Shown here one piece after another: positions 5,149-5,297 of a stretch of 5,297 bases of DNA (the first letter of the stretch is position 1; the number at the start of each line of letters is the position of its first letter). This DNA comes from Clostridia bacterium (GTDB lineage: Bacteria; Bacillota_A; Clostridia; UBA1212; UBA1255): NCBI GenBank assembly GCA_017522515.1, contig JAFWZH010000137.1, positions 1 to 5,297 on the forward strand. The letters are read 5' to 3'. Made by a program: the position numbers and the translations under genes. The notes beneath the pieces were generated by a model. That model had not been told where the DNA came from. It made no database searches and saw only the letters and a list, made by a program, of their open reading frames with translations.

Positions 5149-5297
5149 ATGATAGATAGAAGAACTAAAAATGCGGAAATATTCCGTGACACCGAGCATA
5201 AATACAAATCAGATTCTGAGCTGATTGCCGTAATTCAAGAATCAACTAAAAGTCAGAGGTTTATTTCCGAAAAAGCAACTGTAAACATTTCCGTAGA
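5149..5297 (+). CDS. Start of a possible TIGR02452 / PARG-like macrodomain protein (partial)
   Basis: The frame is open from the ATG at 5149-5151 to the window edge (49 complete codons). An AGAGGA site at 5134-5139 supports this start; an in-frame ATG at 5131 lies ahead of that site and is less likely. The N-terminal text NAEIFRDTEHKYKSDSELI, then AVIQEST, resembles the helical lead-in of TIGR02452 proteins, which join an N-terminal helical region to a microbial-type poly(ADP-ribose) glycohydrolase/macrodomain. If so, it would remove ADP-ribose from targets. The catalytic GGG-x(6-8)-QEE region lies outside the window, so the call rests on weak N-terminal resemblance only. It follows the ATPase by 42 bp on the same strand with no terminator, so the two are probably co-transcribed. 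Confidence 0.5.
   Translation, partial: MIDRRTKNAEIFRDTEHKYKSDSELIAVIQESTKSQRFISEKATVNISV

Noticed and set aside
4924..5199. 91-codon minus-strand open frame at the end of the ATPase
   Set aside because: It is antisense to the conserved EVKSGK end of the ATPase and the start of the next gene, with no ribosome binding site.

Overview
The window looks like accessory DNA from a low-GC, Gram-positive gut-type Clostridia (Ruminococcus/Oscillospiraceae-like). This is inferred from AT-rich sequence, strong AGGAGG-type ribosome binding sites, sigma-A-like TTGACA/TATAAT promoters, traces of the sporulation gene spoVT, and protein families common in that group. No rRNA, tRNA, CRISPR array or intact transposase is visible.

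Left edge (1-368): on the minus strand there are two separate copies of a ribosome binding site followed by a start that reads M-K-A-T-G, the invariant beginning of SpoVT/AbrB. They flank a non-coding, palindrome-rich repeat of about 150 bp. Neither reading frame is intact: one stops after 16 codons, the other after 20. A nested hairpin precedes the first copy and pairs with part of its Shine-Dalgarno sequence.

369-1500: a membrane-anchored XRE-type transcription regulator (341 aa, minus strand) with its own promoter region, which carries two identical 8-bp boxes 53 bp apart. The next ~190 bp hold no convincing gene.

1684-2306: debris. It contains the C-terminal part of an AbiEii-type nucleotidyltransferase toxin that has lost its N-terminal catalytic half, a short unassigned open stretch, and an apparent former tail of the neighbouring phosphoesterase beyond a stop codon.

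2307-3570: a two-gene minus-strand operon. The upstream gene encodes a 164-aa protein of unknown function (possibly containing a ribbon-helix-helix) and the downstream gene a calcineurin-like metallophosphoesterase. Its promoter matches the sigma-A consensus perfectly and is followed at once by three 11-bp direct repeats.

3571-3789: a divergent control region. Besides those 11-bp repeats it carries three copies of a 13-bp box (ATTGA-3 nt-GTGTR) spaced exactly 33 bp apart, leading into the plus-strand operon.

3790-5297: an AAA_14/DUF4143 ATPase with a PD-(D/E)XK-like C-terminus (438 aa), then the start of a gene that resembles TIGR02452 / microbial-type PARG macrodomain proteins, cut by the window edge.

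Taken together, the right half (unknown protein + phosphoesterase, facing ATPase/nuclease-like + possible ADP-ribosyl hydrolase across a repeat-rich shared promoter region, next to a wrecked abortive-infection gene) resembles a defence-type accessory locus. That functional reading is inference; the gene calls and repeat geometry are read directly from the sequence.
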